A stretch of DNA of 50,836 nt, taken from an uncultured Synechococcaceae cyanobacterium. GTDB taxonomy: Bacteria > Cyanobacteriota > Cyanobacteriia > PCC-6307 > Cyanobiaceae. The position numbers and the translations under genes are program-made. Within the stretch, counting starts at the first letter, position 1, and the number at the start of each line of letters is the position of its first letter. The notes beneath the pieces were generated by a model that was not told the DNA's origin, searched no databases, and was given only the letters and a program-made list of their open reading frames with translations. The stretch covers positions 1 to 50,836 of the forward strand of contig CAIVPT010000078.1 in assembly GCA_903907855.1 (NCBI GenBank), read 5' to 3'. Positions 1-8,863 of this stretch are shown here, in pieces.

Positions 1-1
1 C

Positions 2-259
2 TACGACGAGATTCTGGTCTTCAACCGTTTGCACCAGCCCCAGCGCGCTCGCACCTTGGTGGTGGATATTTCCATCGATGGCCAGGGCTGGCATCGCATC
101 CACACCTGTGATCCCGAAGCTCCTCCCTTCGGCGGCACCGATGGCAACCCCCTGCGGATCGTGACTCCCGGCTACGAAACCCGCTTCATCCGCTTCCAGC
201 TCCAGGAGCCTGAATTCCTTCACTTCGTGGCTGTTGAGGTTTATCGCTACGACGAGTAA
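2..259 (+). CDS. 3'-terminal fragment of a protein, product unclear (beta-sandwich/discoidin-like tail)
   Basis: Frame open from the left edge (YDEILVFNRLHQPQRARTLVVDISIDGQGWHRIHTCDPEAPPFGG...EVYRYDE*). Resembles an F5/8 type C-like end; the 5' part is outside the window. Confidence 0.6.
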   Translation, partial: YDEILVFNRLHQPQRARTLVVDISIDGQGWHRIHTCDPEAPPFGGTDGNPLRIVTPGYETRFIRFQLQEPEFLHFVAVEVYRYDE

Positions 260-326
260 GCCACCAGCTGGATCCTGGTAACCCTGCCTCGCTCGTACGC
301 GGCTGCGGTTGTCCTACCCCCAGCGA

Positions 327-995
327 TCAGGGTTGGATCGTGGCCCGTCCCACGAGCTCCAGCAGCCCCGACCCCAGGGCCGCGCTTTCCACCAGGATCG
401 CGTCATCCATCGGCAGGCTCATGGCCAGCTCACCGCTCTCGCTGCTGAGAGCCACGGTTCCCTCACGGGCTTCCACCCGGGTTACCCGCTCCACCGGTGC
501 CGCCTCGGGCCCGCTGGGCACGGCTTGCAGAACCAGCCGATCCTCCTCGAGGCGCAGACCCGAGAGCGGCCGAATCCCCAGCAAGCTTTCCGCCAGCTCA
601 TCCCCCAACCAACTCCAACTCGGGTGGGCCAGGGATCGGTTCAGCCCTTCACCGCTGAACACGATTGATCCGGCCACCTGAAAAGGGTTTTCCAGCTCCA
701 GGGCCTGCCGCCGCACGAGGGACCCCATGCGTACCCGCATCGCTTCGCCCCGCAGCCGCACCTCCGCCAGCTCCAGGTCCTGGTAGCGCACCCCCCTCGC
801 CTGCACCCTCACTCCCTCCAGCCTGCCGCGCAGCAACTGGAGGGCACTTCCCTCCAGGCGGATCTCCAAGGATTCGATCGCCTGGCACTGCTGGCGCACC
901 CAGAATTCCAGTCCGCGCGCAAGGAGGGTCAGCACCGGCCCCGAATTCGCATCCGCCGAGGCGGCATCCCCGGTTGCCGCGACGTCCTCAGCCAT
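327..995 (-). CDS. DUF2993 (LmeA-like) family protein
   Basis: 222 aa ORF; pattern LARGLEFWVRQQCQAIESLEIRLEGSALQLLRGRLEGVRVQARGVRYQDLELAEVRLRGEAMRVRMG typical of cyanobacterial DUF2993 proteins. Confidence 0.75.
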   Translation of the reverse strand: MAEDVAATGDAASADANSGPVLTLLARGLEFWVRQQCQAIESLEIRLEGSALQLLRGRLEGVRVQARGVRYQDLELAEVRLRGEAMRVRMGSLVRRQALELENPFQVAGSIVFSGEGLNRSLAHPSWSWLGDELAESLLGIRPLSGLRLEEDRLVLQAVPSGPEAAPVERVTRVEAREGTVALSSESGELAMSLPMDDAILVESAALGSGLLELVGRATIQP

Positions 996-1061
996 GGTGC
1001 GCAGGGGTTGACTGCCGCCGTCCTACCCCATCCCCTCCCCCGTGCCCGGCCTGGGCCACCG

Positions 1062-1559
1062 TCAGCAGCCCCCCTCCACCCGCACGGGAAGGGTGTAGCG
1101 GTCGCCGGTGGCCAACGAACGGATCAACAAGCGTCCGTCGCCGCCCCAGCGATGGGGCGTCAGCCTCTGGGCGGGGAAGCGCAGCTCTGCGCTGTAGCGC
1201 CCCACCCGCCAGTCGAGATGCCACAACGGCAGGGCAGCGGCCCCCCTCGCCCCAGCCTCACTCGAGCGGCGGGCGGGCTCTAGCGCGAAGCGCTGCAGCG
1301 TCCCCTGGATGCGCATCACCCCCCACCCCCCGTCCAGCGACCAAGCGGCGAGCAGCGGCTCCCCGGGCCCGCTGCGACGTCCGGGGCTGCGCGGGTACAC
1401 GAGGCCGAGGCAGCCCCGCAGGCCTGCGCTGCCAGCTTGGAAGGTCTGCAGGGGCGGGGCGACATCGCCGGCGGCGGCTATCGGCCCTGGCGGAATCCCC
1501 CACAGCACCACCACCGTGGCCAGCAGCGCGGCTCTGACGGAGCTGCGCCCGCTCCTCAT
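1062..1559 (-). CDS. hypothetical secreted protein
   Basis: Internal ATG (MRSGRSSVRAALLATVVVLWGIPPGPIAAAGDVAPP) gives a signal-peptide-like N-terminus; overlaps the stop of the upstream hydroxylase gene by 4 bp. Confidence 0.6.
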   Translation of the reverse strand: MRSGRSSVRAALLATVVVLWGIPPGPIAAAGDVAPPLQTFQAGSAGLRGCLGLVYPRSPGRRSGPGEPLLAAWSLDGGWGVMRIQGTLQRFALEPARRSSEAGARGAAALPLWHLDWRVGRYSAELRFPAQRLTPHRWGGDGRLLIRSLATGDRYTLPVRVEGGC

Positions 1560-2221
1560 GAGCCCCACATCCGCAGCAGATTGGCGTAACAGCGGCAGAG
1601 TCGGTCGAATTCCTCCCCCTTGCCCTCCCGCGCGAACAGGGAGCGCCGGGCGGTGTCGAGTTCGAACAGCAGCTCCCGCTGCTCGGCGCTGCGCACCCGG
1701 CTCTCGATCCACCCCACCGCCACCAACCGCTCACCCCAGGTCACCGGCTCCACGCGGTGCAGCAGGGTGCTCGGGTAAACGAAGGCCTGCCCGGCCGGCA
1801 GCCGCCAGCTCTCTTCCCCGCCGGGGCTCTCCACCACCAGGGCGCCGCCGCCATACGCGTTTATGTCACTCAGGAACACGGTGAAGGACAGGTCGGAGCG
1901 TCCACCGGCCATGAAGGCGTTGTCCACATGGGGGCCATACCCTTCCCCCGGCCCCATGCGACTGAAGAGCAGCCCATGGACGCGCAGGGGCAGGGCGGCT
2001 GCCTGCAGCAGGGCCTGATCGAGCAGCCGGCGCTCCAGGGGGTCCCGCAGGCGCAGATGCAGGGGCGAATCCCTTGCCAGCTGACGGTTGCGCTTCACCT
2101 CCCGGGCGTGCCAGCCGGCGGTCTCAGCGCCATCGCGCCAAGGGGCGCCGGGGGCGAGCAGGGGCTGGCGCAACTCGCCGAGCGCGGCGGCGTCCAGCAG
2201 CGAGTCGAGCACAAACTGCAT
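1556..2221 (-). CDS. Fe(II)/2-oxoglutarate PKHD-type hydroxylase
   Basis: 221 aa; GPHVDNAFM...SDLSFTVFLSDINAYGGGALVVES...LPAGQAFVYPSTLLHRVEPVTWGERLVAVGWIES matches the HxD...H and GG(A/E)L pattern of the PiuC/YbiX family. Confidence 0.9.
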   Translation of the reverse strand: MQFVLDSLLDAAALGELRQPLLAPGAPWRDGAETAGWHAREVKRNRQLARDSPLHLRLRDPLERRLLDQALLQAAALPLRVHGLLFSRMGPGEGYGPHVDNAFMAGGRSDLSFTVFLSDINAYGGGALVVESPGGEESWRLPAGQAFVYPSTLLHRVEPVTWGERLVAVGWIESRVRSAEQRELLFELDTARRSLFAREGKGEEFDRLCRCYANLLRMWGS

Positions 2222-2321
2222 CAGGGGGCGCCGCGATCCGTGGAAAGCCTATGGGGACTGGCCACGGTTGTTCCAGGGTGCGGCAGCGGCCACAATGGGA
2301 GGGCAGAGCATCAACGACACC

Positions 2322-2501
2322 ATGGCCCGCTCCACCATTGCCGTTTTCCTGGCCAGCACCACGCTGATCGCAGGCCTGGCCGGTTGCGGCGGCGAGGGGG
2401 CCGACGAAAAGCGTGATCGCCCCGCGGAGGGGGCCAGCCCGGCGCTCACCGCGCCCGAGGGCGGGGAAGGGGGCGAGGGAGGCGAAGGGGGCGAGGGCTG
2501 A
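2322..2501 (+). CDS. small lipoprotein with C-terminal GGE repeats
   Basis: 59 aa MARSTIAVFLASTTLIAGLAGCGGEGADEKRDRPAEGASPALTAPEGGEGGEGGEGGEG; lipobox-like LAGC. Confidence 0.5.
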   Translation: MARSTIAVFLASTTLIAGLAGCGGEGADEKRDRPAEGASPALTAPEGGEGGEGGEGGEG

Positions 2502-2508
2502 TCTTCGC

Positions 2509-2994
2509 TCAGGGGGGCGGGGAGGAGGTGTCGAGGGCCCGACGCAGGATGGCCAGCCGGCGGGCGTTCACCCCCAGGTCGGAGTCACCCAGCCGGGATA
2601 TCGAGCGGGCCTCCAGCACGCCACCCCCGGATTCAGCGTGGAGCTCGAGATCGTCCACGAAGCCGAACAGTCGGCTGGTGACCGTGGCGTGCAGGTAATC
2701 GGCGCGGGTCTCCACCACGGAGATGCCATCGAGGGCCAGCACCGCCGGCACCAGGCTCGCCAGGGCGGCACGGGGGTCGGCCACCGGCCATTCCTCCCGG
2801 CTGCAGTGGGCGGGTGTGCTGCAGGCGGCAAGGTGGCCGTCTTGAACCCCGAGATCGGTGGGCACCGGCCCGGCCAGATGCAGGAGGGAAGCGCCTGCGG
2901 CCAGTGGATGGAGGAGCAGCAGCAAGGCCAGGGTGGCTGTGAGGCACAGCCGACGGAACAGGGGGAAGAGGCGCGGAAGGGGTGAGGTGTTCAT
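2509..2994 (-). CDS. DUF1499-like secreted protein
   Basis: MNTSPLPRLFPLFRRLCLTATLALLLL signal peptide, then PRAALASLVPAVLALDGISVVETRADYLHATVTSRLFGFVDDLELHAESGGGVLEARSISRLGDSDLGVNARRL, a DUF1499-type motif. ATGA overlap with the upstream gene. Confidence 0.85.
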   Translation of the reverse strand: MNTSPLPRLFPLFRRLCLTATLALLLLLHPLAAGASLLHLAGPVPTDLGVQDGHLAACSTPAHCSREEWPVADPRAALASLVPAVLALDGISVVETRADYLHATVTSRLFGFVDDLELHAESGGGVLEARSISRLGDSDLGVNARRLAILRRALDTSSPPP

Positions 2995-3898
2995 CGGGTG
3001 GCGGTGGTTGCGGCGTGTTCGCTCCAGGTGGCGGCCACCAGATCGGGGCGGTCGAGGTGGGGCAGGTGGCCGCAGCCTTCCACTTCCCGCAACCGGTCCC
3101 CCAGCAGGGCCTGGGCTGCCCGTTTCTGAGGGGGGCGCAGAATGCGGTCCTGGGCTCCCCACAGGGCGAGGAGCGGCTGGGACGGCAGCGGCTCGCCGCA
3201 GCCGGCGAAGCCGCCAGAGCGCGCGAAGCGGCGCAGGGAGTGGCCCAGCCTGGGGTTTGCAGATGCAGCGAGGCAATTTCAAGCTCGGCGGGCCCGATCG
3301 AGCCCTCGGGGTCGGCAAAGGCGCTGCGGCAGAGACCGCGGCGCACGGCAGGCAGCGAGAGCAGGCGAACGCCGAGGCCATCGAGGAGGGGGGGCAGGGG
3401 CCGGGGCCGCCCATCCAGACCGGCGGGGGCGAGCAGCAGCAGGCGCTGGATGCGTGTCGGTTGCCGACGGGCGAGCTCCACCGCCACCGAGCCCCCCATC
3501 GAGGCACCGATCAGGCCCACCGGTCCGGGGCTCCGCTCCTCCAGCCGTGCCAGTAGGCCCTGCAGATGGTGCAACACGCCGGAGGGGGCATAGTTGCCCC
3601 CCGCGGGCCGGGGACTGAAGCCGAAGCCGTAGAGGTCGGGGATCAGCAGCTGGTGATGGGGTGCCAGGTGGGGAACCAGCCTCCGGAATTCCAGGAAGGA
3701 GCTGTCGAAGCCGTGGAGCAGCAGCAATGGCGGCCCCTCCCCCACAACCGCCACAGGCCACTGCCCCTCCAACCCCGGCAGGTCCCACCACTGCACGGCG
3801 GCAGCCAGGGAGCGGCCAAGGGGATCGAGCAGGCCGGTGGCCGCCCGCGTTACCAGGGCGCGGCCGTCGAGGCTCGCGCGGGTGGAGGACCCGCTCAT
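2991..3898 (-). pseudogene. alpha/beta fold hydrolase interrupted by a 1-bp frameshift near 3250
   Basis: N-terminal half in one frame (PLLLLHGFDSSFLEFRRL...LIGASMGGSVAVELARR...ELEIASLHLQTPGW). C-terminal half in another frame (GHSLRRFARSGGFAGCGEPLPSQPLLALWGAQDRILRP...GCGHLPHLDRPDLVAATWSEHAATTATR*) ending at 2991. Confidence 0.8.
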
Positions 3899-4998
3899 GA
3901 GGCGCGCAGTTCGGCGGCGGTGCTCACCAGGGCGGCCAGCAGATCGGTGGGGTCGACCCGGAAGGGGAGGTGATGGAGGTCGGAGCCCTCGCGGCAGGCG
4001 AAGCGACAGACCTCTTCGAGCTCCGAAAGGCTGGCCTCGCCAAGGCCGAGCTGGGCGAGGGTGACCGGCAGGCCGAGGCGCTCAAACAAGGGCAGCAGCT
4101 GGCGACGGGCCTGTTCCGCCAACCGGTTGCCGCCGAGCTGCTCCTCCAGGCGCAGTTGCACAAGAATGCCGAATCCCACTTTCTCGCCATGCAGGTGGCC
4201 ATGGCTGGCGGCCAGTTGGGTCAGGCCGTTGTGCACCGCGTGGGCCGCCACCGTGCGGCAGCGGGCGCCGCCGATGCCGCCGATCAGCCCCGCGGTGAGG
4301 CCGCATGCCTCTGCCACCCGCACCCACGCCTCTCCGCCCGGTTCCGCCAAGGCCGTCTCCGCCTCCAGCATCAGTTGATCGCGGAGCACGCGGGCCATCT
4401 GCACGGCCTGTTGCACCACACCATCGCTGCTGCGGCCGCTGCTCACCGAGGCTTCGTACCACTTGGCCATGGCATCGGCGATGCCGCTGGCCAGGGTGCG
4501 GGCCGGCGCCTGCCGCACCAGGCCGTGGTCGAAGATCAGCAGATCGGGGCATCGCTCGAGCGCCACATCGCCGCGGAAGGCGCCCGTCGGGGAATAGAGG
4601 TTGGCCAGGGCCGTCCAGCCCGCGCAGGTGGCGGCGCTGGTGGGAACGGTGAGGCAGGGCAGGCCATGCCGGTGGGCGAGGAGCTTGCCGGCGTCGAGTA
4701 CCTTGCCGCCCCCCACCGCCAGCACGGCATCCGCGTGTACGTCCTGGAGGGTCAGGGCCACCTCCTGCAGATCCTCCTCGCAGCAGTCGTGCCGGAGCTC
4801 TGAGGGCTGGGGATCCACCCCCACGGCCCGGAGGTCGTCCGCGAGGGAGGAGCGAATCGGCGAGGTGGCGTTGCTGCGCCCCAGCAGCAGGGGCTTGCGG
4901 CAGAGGCTCGGAACGATCGGCAGGGCTTCGCGCCAGGCGTGTTCGCCGCGCAGCACACAGGCGGGCGAGATGGCGTGCAGCTGGGTGGAAGCGGGCAT
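3895..4998 (-). CDS. iron-containing alcohol dehydrogenase / glycerol dehydrogenase family protein
   Basis: 367 aa; VLAVGGGKVLDAGKLLAHRHGLPCLTVPTSAATCAGWTALANLY...GIADAMAKWYEA...AAHAVHNGL...HGEKVGFGILVQL. Confidence 0.85.
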   Translation of the reverse strand: MPASTQLHAISPACVLRGEHAWREALPIVPSLCRKPLLLGRSNATSPIRSSLADDLRAVGVDPQPSELRHDCCEEDLQEVALTLQDVHADAVLAVGGGKVLDAGKLLAHRHGLPCLTVPTSAATCAGWTALANLYSPTGAFRGDVALERCPDLLIFDHGLVRQAPARTLASGIADAMAKWYEASVSSGRSSDGVVQQAVQMARVLRDQLMLEAETALAEPGGEAWVRVAEACGLTAGLIGGIGGARCRTVAAHAVHNGLTQLAASHGHLHGEKVGFGILVQLRLEEQLGGNRLAEQARRQLLPLFERLGLPVTLAQLGLGEASLSELEEVCRFACREGSDLHHLPFRVDPTDLLAALVSTAAELRAS

Positions 4999-5048
4999 GG
5001 GGCCAGGCTAGAACCTGCCTTTGGACCTTCGCGGCGCGGCGCCTCCGA

Positions 5049-5348
5049 TCAGACCGCACCTCTGGCCACAACGCGCCGGATCAGGGGCAACAGCAGGCCC
5101 ACGGGTCCTCCGACGCCGGTGCGGAAGAAAGCCTCTTTCCAGTCTGAGCTCTGGCCTGCCCAGGGCCACCAGGGCTCATCGTGGCGGGAGGCGAATTTGC
5201 GCAGTTGCTCATGGCTGAGAGTGAGACCTTCGCAGCGCAGCAGATGCACGACCTCAGCAACGCTCTGACAAGCACGGAACGCATCCTGCAACTCTTCGCT
5301 ATCAGCAACGGTGACACCGAAGAAGTAGAGGGGATCCGCCATCGTCAT
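5049..5348 (-). CDS. Nif11-like domain small protein
   Basis: 99 aa; DSEELQDAFRACQSVAEVVHLLRCEGLTLSHEQLRKFASR resembles the Nif11 (PF07862) helical pattern; Trp-rich WWPW tail. Confidence 0.6.
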   Translation of the reverse strand: MTMADPLYFFGVTVADSEELQDAFRACQSVAEVVHLLRCEGLTLSHEQLRKFASRHDEPWWPWAGQSSDWKEAFFRTGVGGPVGLLLPLIRRVVARGAV

Positions 5349-5539
5349 CGGTTTGGGCCGAAGTCCTTCCCAGAAAAGCAGATTCAGCAGACGAAAAGAG
5401 CCATGTGTTGGGGTTTTTTCAGCATGGTTGTCGCTCCCTGATGACAGCTTTTTGGCAAACCTCCCGAAACCTTCGCAAGACTCGTTCCATGGCCCACGGC
5501 ATTACCCCAGGCTTGGCGTCTGCGGTGGCCAGTCCGCAC

Positions 5540-5567
5540 AAAAAAGGGCCCGGCAGAGCCGGACCCC
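5540..5567 (-). terminator. Rho-independent terminator downstream of clpC
   Basis: Minus strand reads GGTCCGGC-TCT-GCCGGGCC-CTTTTTT: 8-bp stem with one G-U pair followed by a T run, just 3' of clpC. Confidence 0.75.
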
Positions 5568-5608
5568 AGGTATCAATCGATGGGTGCCGTAAGGCGAGGG
5601 GTATTCCC

Positions 5609-8167
5609 TCAGGCGCTCGCACCTGCCAGTGAGGGCAGGGCAGGGGTAAGTGCCTGCTTGCGGATCACCACCTGCTTGGCATCGTCGATATCGACGACCG
5701 CCGCATCGCCTTCGCCGATGCGGCCGGAGAGGAACTCCTCGGCCAGGGAGTCTTCGAGCAGGCGCATCACGGCACGCCGCAGCGGACGGGCGCCATAGCT
5801 GGGGTTGTATCCCTCCTCCACCAGGCGCTCCTTGAAGGCCTCGGTGACCGAAAGGTCGATTCCCTTTTCGCGCATGCGGCCGAAGACCTCCCGCAGCATG
5901 ATCTCGGCGATCTCCTTGACCTCATCGCGGCTGAGTTGCCGGAAGACGATGATCTCGTCGAGACGGTTGAGGAACTCGGGCCGGAAATACTGCTTGAGTT
6001 CCTCATTCACCAGGGAGCGAATTCGGTTGTACTGAGTCTCCTCAACATCACCACCCCCGAACTCGAATCCGAGGCCGCCGCCGCCCTTCTCAATCACCTT
6101 CGACCCGATGTTCGAGGTCATGATGATGAGGGTGTTTTTAAAGTCCACCGTCCGGCCCTTCGAGTCGGTGAGACGGCCATCTTCAAGCAGCTGCAGGAGC
6201 AGGTTGAAGACGTCGGGGTGGGCCTTCTCGATCTCGTCGAAAAGAACGACGGTGTAGGGACGACGCCGCACTGCCTCGGTAAGCTGGCCGCCTTCGTTGA
6301 AGCCGACATAGCCCGGAGGGGAGCCGATCAGCTTGCTGACCGTGTGGCGCTCCATGAATTCCGACATGTCGAGCCGGATCATCGCCTCTTCGCTGCCGAA
6401 GAAGTAAGCAGCCAGGGCTTTGGTGAGCTCCGTTTTGCCAACGCCGGTGGGGCCGCTGAAGATGAAGCTGGCAATCGGGCGGTTGGGGTTCTTCAGGCCA
6501 ACACGGGCGCGGCGGATGGCCCGGGAGACGGCCTTCACCGCCTCATCCTGGCCAATGAGGCGCTGATGGAGGGTTTCCTCCATGTTCAGCAGCTTCACCG
6601 ATTCGCTCTCCGTGAGCTTCTGCACGGGCACGCCCGTCCAGGAGGCCACGATCTGGGCAATGTCCTCCTCGGTAACCAGGGGGGTGCGCACGCCGGCTTC
6701 CCCGGGGGTTTCGCCGGCCTCCTCTGCGGTTGCCGTGACCGGCAGGGCCGATGCGGTGGCTTCCTCGGCCCCTGGCTCCTCGTCGCGGCGGGCCTGGAGG
6801 ATGGAGCGGAGTTGGTCGCGCAGCTCCACCTCGCGGTCGCGCAGTTCGCCCGCCTTGGTGAAGTCTTGCTCTCGCACAGCCTCCTCCTTCTGCTTCTGAA
6901 CATCCCGGAGCTGTTTGTCCACCTCCTTGGCGGCCGGGGGCAGCTTGGAATTGAGCAGACGCACGCGGCTGCCGGCCTCATCGATCAGGTCGATCGCCTT
7001 GTCGGGGAGGAAGCGGTCGGAAATGTAGCGATCACCGAGGGTGGCGGCGGCGACGATGGCTTCGTCGGTGATCTTGAGGCGGTGGTGCTGTTCGTAGCGC
7101 TCGCGCAGGCCGCGCAGGATCTCAATGGTGTCGACCACGGAGGGCTCGCCCACCATCACCGGCTGGAAGCGGCGCTCGAGGGCGGCGTCGCGTTCGATGT
7201 GCTTGCGGTATTCATCGAGGGTGGTGGCACCGATGCACTGCAGCTCCCCGCGGGCCAGGGCCGGCTTGAGGATGTTCGCGGCGTCGATCGCCCCCTCGGC
7301 TGCGCCCGCGCCGATGAGGGTGTGCACCTCGTCGATCACGAGGATCACGTTTCCGGCGGAGCGGATCTCCTCCATGATCTTCTTGAGGCGCTCCTCGAAT
7401 TCACCCCGGTATTTGGTGCCGGCCACCAGCAGGCCGATGTCGAGGGTGAGAACACGCTTGTCCTCCAGGATGTCGGGCACGTCGCCGGAGGTGATTCGCT
7501 GGGCGAGGCCCTCGGCGATCGCGGTTTTGCCGACGCCCGGTTCGCCGATCAGCACAGGGTTGTTCTTGGTGCGCCGGCCGAGGATCTGAATCACCCGGTC
7601 GATTTCATTGTGGCGGCCCACCACGGGATCCAGCTTCGACTCCGCAGCCAGCTGGGTGAGGTTGCTGCCGAACTCGTCGAGCGTGGGGGTTTTGGTGGAG
7701 CCCTTGCCGCCGCCGCCGGCTGCCACCTCGGCGGTTTCGCCCAGCATGCGGATCACCTGGGTGCGCACCTTGGCCAGGTCGACGCCAAGGTTCTCCAGCA
7801 CCCGTGCCGCTACGCCCTCGCCCTCGCGGATCAGCCCGAGCAACAGGTGCTCGGTGCCGATGTAGTTGTGACCGAGCTGGCGGGCCTCCTCCAGGGAAAG
7901 CTCCAGAACCCTTTTGGCGCGGGGGGTGAAGGGGATCTCCACCGCCACGAAGCCCGAGCCACGGCCGATGATCTTCTCCACCTCGACGCGAGCGTCTTTG
8001 AGGTTGACACCCATGGACTTCAGGACCTTGGCGGCGACGCCGGTGCCCTCCCCGATCAGGCCGAGCAGGATCTGCTCGGTGCCCACGAAATTGTGACCAA
8101 GGCGGCGGGCCTCCTCCTGGGCCAGCATGATCACCTTGATGGCCTTCTCGGTGAACCGCTCAAACAT
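5609..8167 (-). CDS. clpC: ATP-dependent Clp protease ATP-binding subunit ClpC
   Basis: Starts [41 protein letters not shown]; two AAA modules ([28 protein letters not shown]) and a UVR-like linker. Confidence 0.97.
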   Translation of the reverse strand: MFERFTEKAIKVIMLAQEEARRLGHNFVGTEQILLGLIGEGTGVAAKVLKSMGVNLKDARVEVEKIIGRGSGFVAVEIPFTPRAKRVLELSLEEARQLGHNYIGTEHLLLGLIREGEGVAARVLENLGVDLAKVRTQVIRMLGETAEVAAGGGGKGSTKTPTLDEFGSNLTQLAAESKLDPVVGRHNEIDRVIQILGRRTKNNPVLIGEPGVGKTAIAEGLAQRITSGDVPDILEDKRVLTLDIGLLVAGTKYRGEFEERLKKIMEEIRSAGNVILVIDEVHTLIGAGAAEGAIDAANILKPALARGELQCIGATTLDEYRKHIERDAALERRFQPVMVGEPSVVDTIEILRGLRERYEQHHRLKITDEAIVAAATLGDRYISDRFLPDKAIDLIDEAGSRVRLLNSKLPPAAKEVDKQLRDVQKQKEEAVREQDFTKAGELRDREVELRDQLRSILQARRDEEPGAEEATASALPVTATAEEAGETPGEAGVRTPLVTEEDIAQIVASWTGVPVQKLTESESVKLLNMEETLHQRLIGQDEAVKAVSRAIRRARVGLKNPNRPIASFIFSGPTGVGKTELTKALAAYFFGSEEAMIRLDMSEFMERHTVSKLIGSPPGYVGFNEGGQLTEAVRRRPYTVVLFDEIEKAHPDVFNLLLQLLEDGRLTDSKGRTVDFKNTLIIMTSNIGSKVIEKGGGGLGFEFGGGDVEETQYNRIRSLVNEELKQYFRPEFLNRLDEIIVFRQLSRDEVKEIAEIMLREVFGRMREKGIDLSVTEAFKERLVEEGYNPSYGARPLRRAVMRLLEDSLAEEFLSGRIGEGDAAVVDIDDAKQVVIRKQALTPALPSLAGASA

Positions 8168-8333
8168 GGGCTGGACCGACTGCAGGTGGATCCAACCTAT
8201 CAGGAGTGAAGGGTTGGCGCGCGACCCGTGAGCCCGTGCGCACACTCCCGCACAGGATCGCTTACGCCGCAAGGGCTCAGGGCGGGGAGTGCATAGTTTT
8301 CTGGCTGGAAATGATCGGTTTGGACGCTAGAAA

Positions 8334-8822
8334 TTATCGGTTTCCCGCACCCGCATCCCAGGTCAGATTTCGCCATTGGATCAGGGCGTCGTCCCCGTTG
8401 CGGTAGTAACCGTGACGGATGCCGGCTTCGCGGAAGCCTGCGGCCGCGTACAACGCCCGCGCTGCCGGGTTGGTGGCGGCCACCTCCAGGGTGGCCCGTT
8501 CCGCCCCCAGCTCCCGCGCCCGGCCCAGCAGGCCCGCCAGCGCCCGGCGGCCCAGGCCGCGGCGGCGCCAGGCCGGTGCCACCCCCACCGCCGTGACGTG
8601 CAACTCATCCACCACCAGCCAGCCGGTGGCCAGGGCCAACAGCTCCTCGCCTTGGAACACCCCCACGCCTGGCCGGCGCGGATCCTCCAGCTCCCGGAGC
8701 CAGTGCGTTTCGCTCCAGAGCCCCGCGAAGCAGGCCTGATCCAGGGCGATGCAGGCGGCGAGATGTTCCGCTCCCAGCGGCGCCTCGCGCAGTTCCTCAG
8801 GCACCGACGCCTCCGGCAGCAC
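8334..8822 (-). CDS. rimI: ribosomal protein S18-alanine N-acetyltransferase (GNAT)
   Basis: 162 aa; VDELHVTAVGVAPAWRRRGLGRRALAGLLGRARELGAERATLEVAATNPAARALYAAAGFREAGIRHGYYRNGDDAL. Confidence 0.85.
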   Translation of the reverse strand: MLPEASVPEELREAPLGAEHLAACIALDQACFAGLWSETHWLRELEDPRRPGVGVFQGEELLALATGWLVVDELHVTAVGVAPAWRRRGLGRRALAGLLGRARELGAERATLEVAATNPAARALYAAAGFREAGIRHGYYRNGDDALIQWRNLTWDAGAGNR

Positions 8823-8863
8823 TGATTAGCATCCGGAATTCCGAGCCCATTCGCGGATTTCCC

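Noticed and set aside
665-1537. 290 aa plus-strand Pro/Arg/Ala-rich ORF
   Set aside because: Low-complexity high-GC shadow of the minus-strand DUF2993 and secreted-protein genes.
5400-5425. ggggttttttc as a plus-strand terminator
   Set aside because: No convincing stem precedes the T run and no plus-strand gene ends there.
5936-8209. 757 aa plus-strand ORF opposite clpC
   Set aside because: Antisense mirror ORF of a strongly conserved gene in high-GC DNA; composition is codon-shadow-like and no domain is recognisable.
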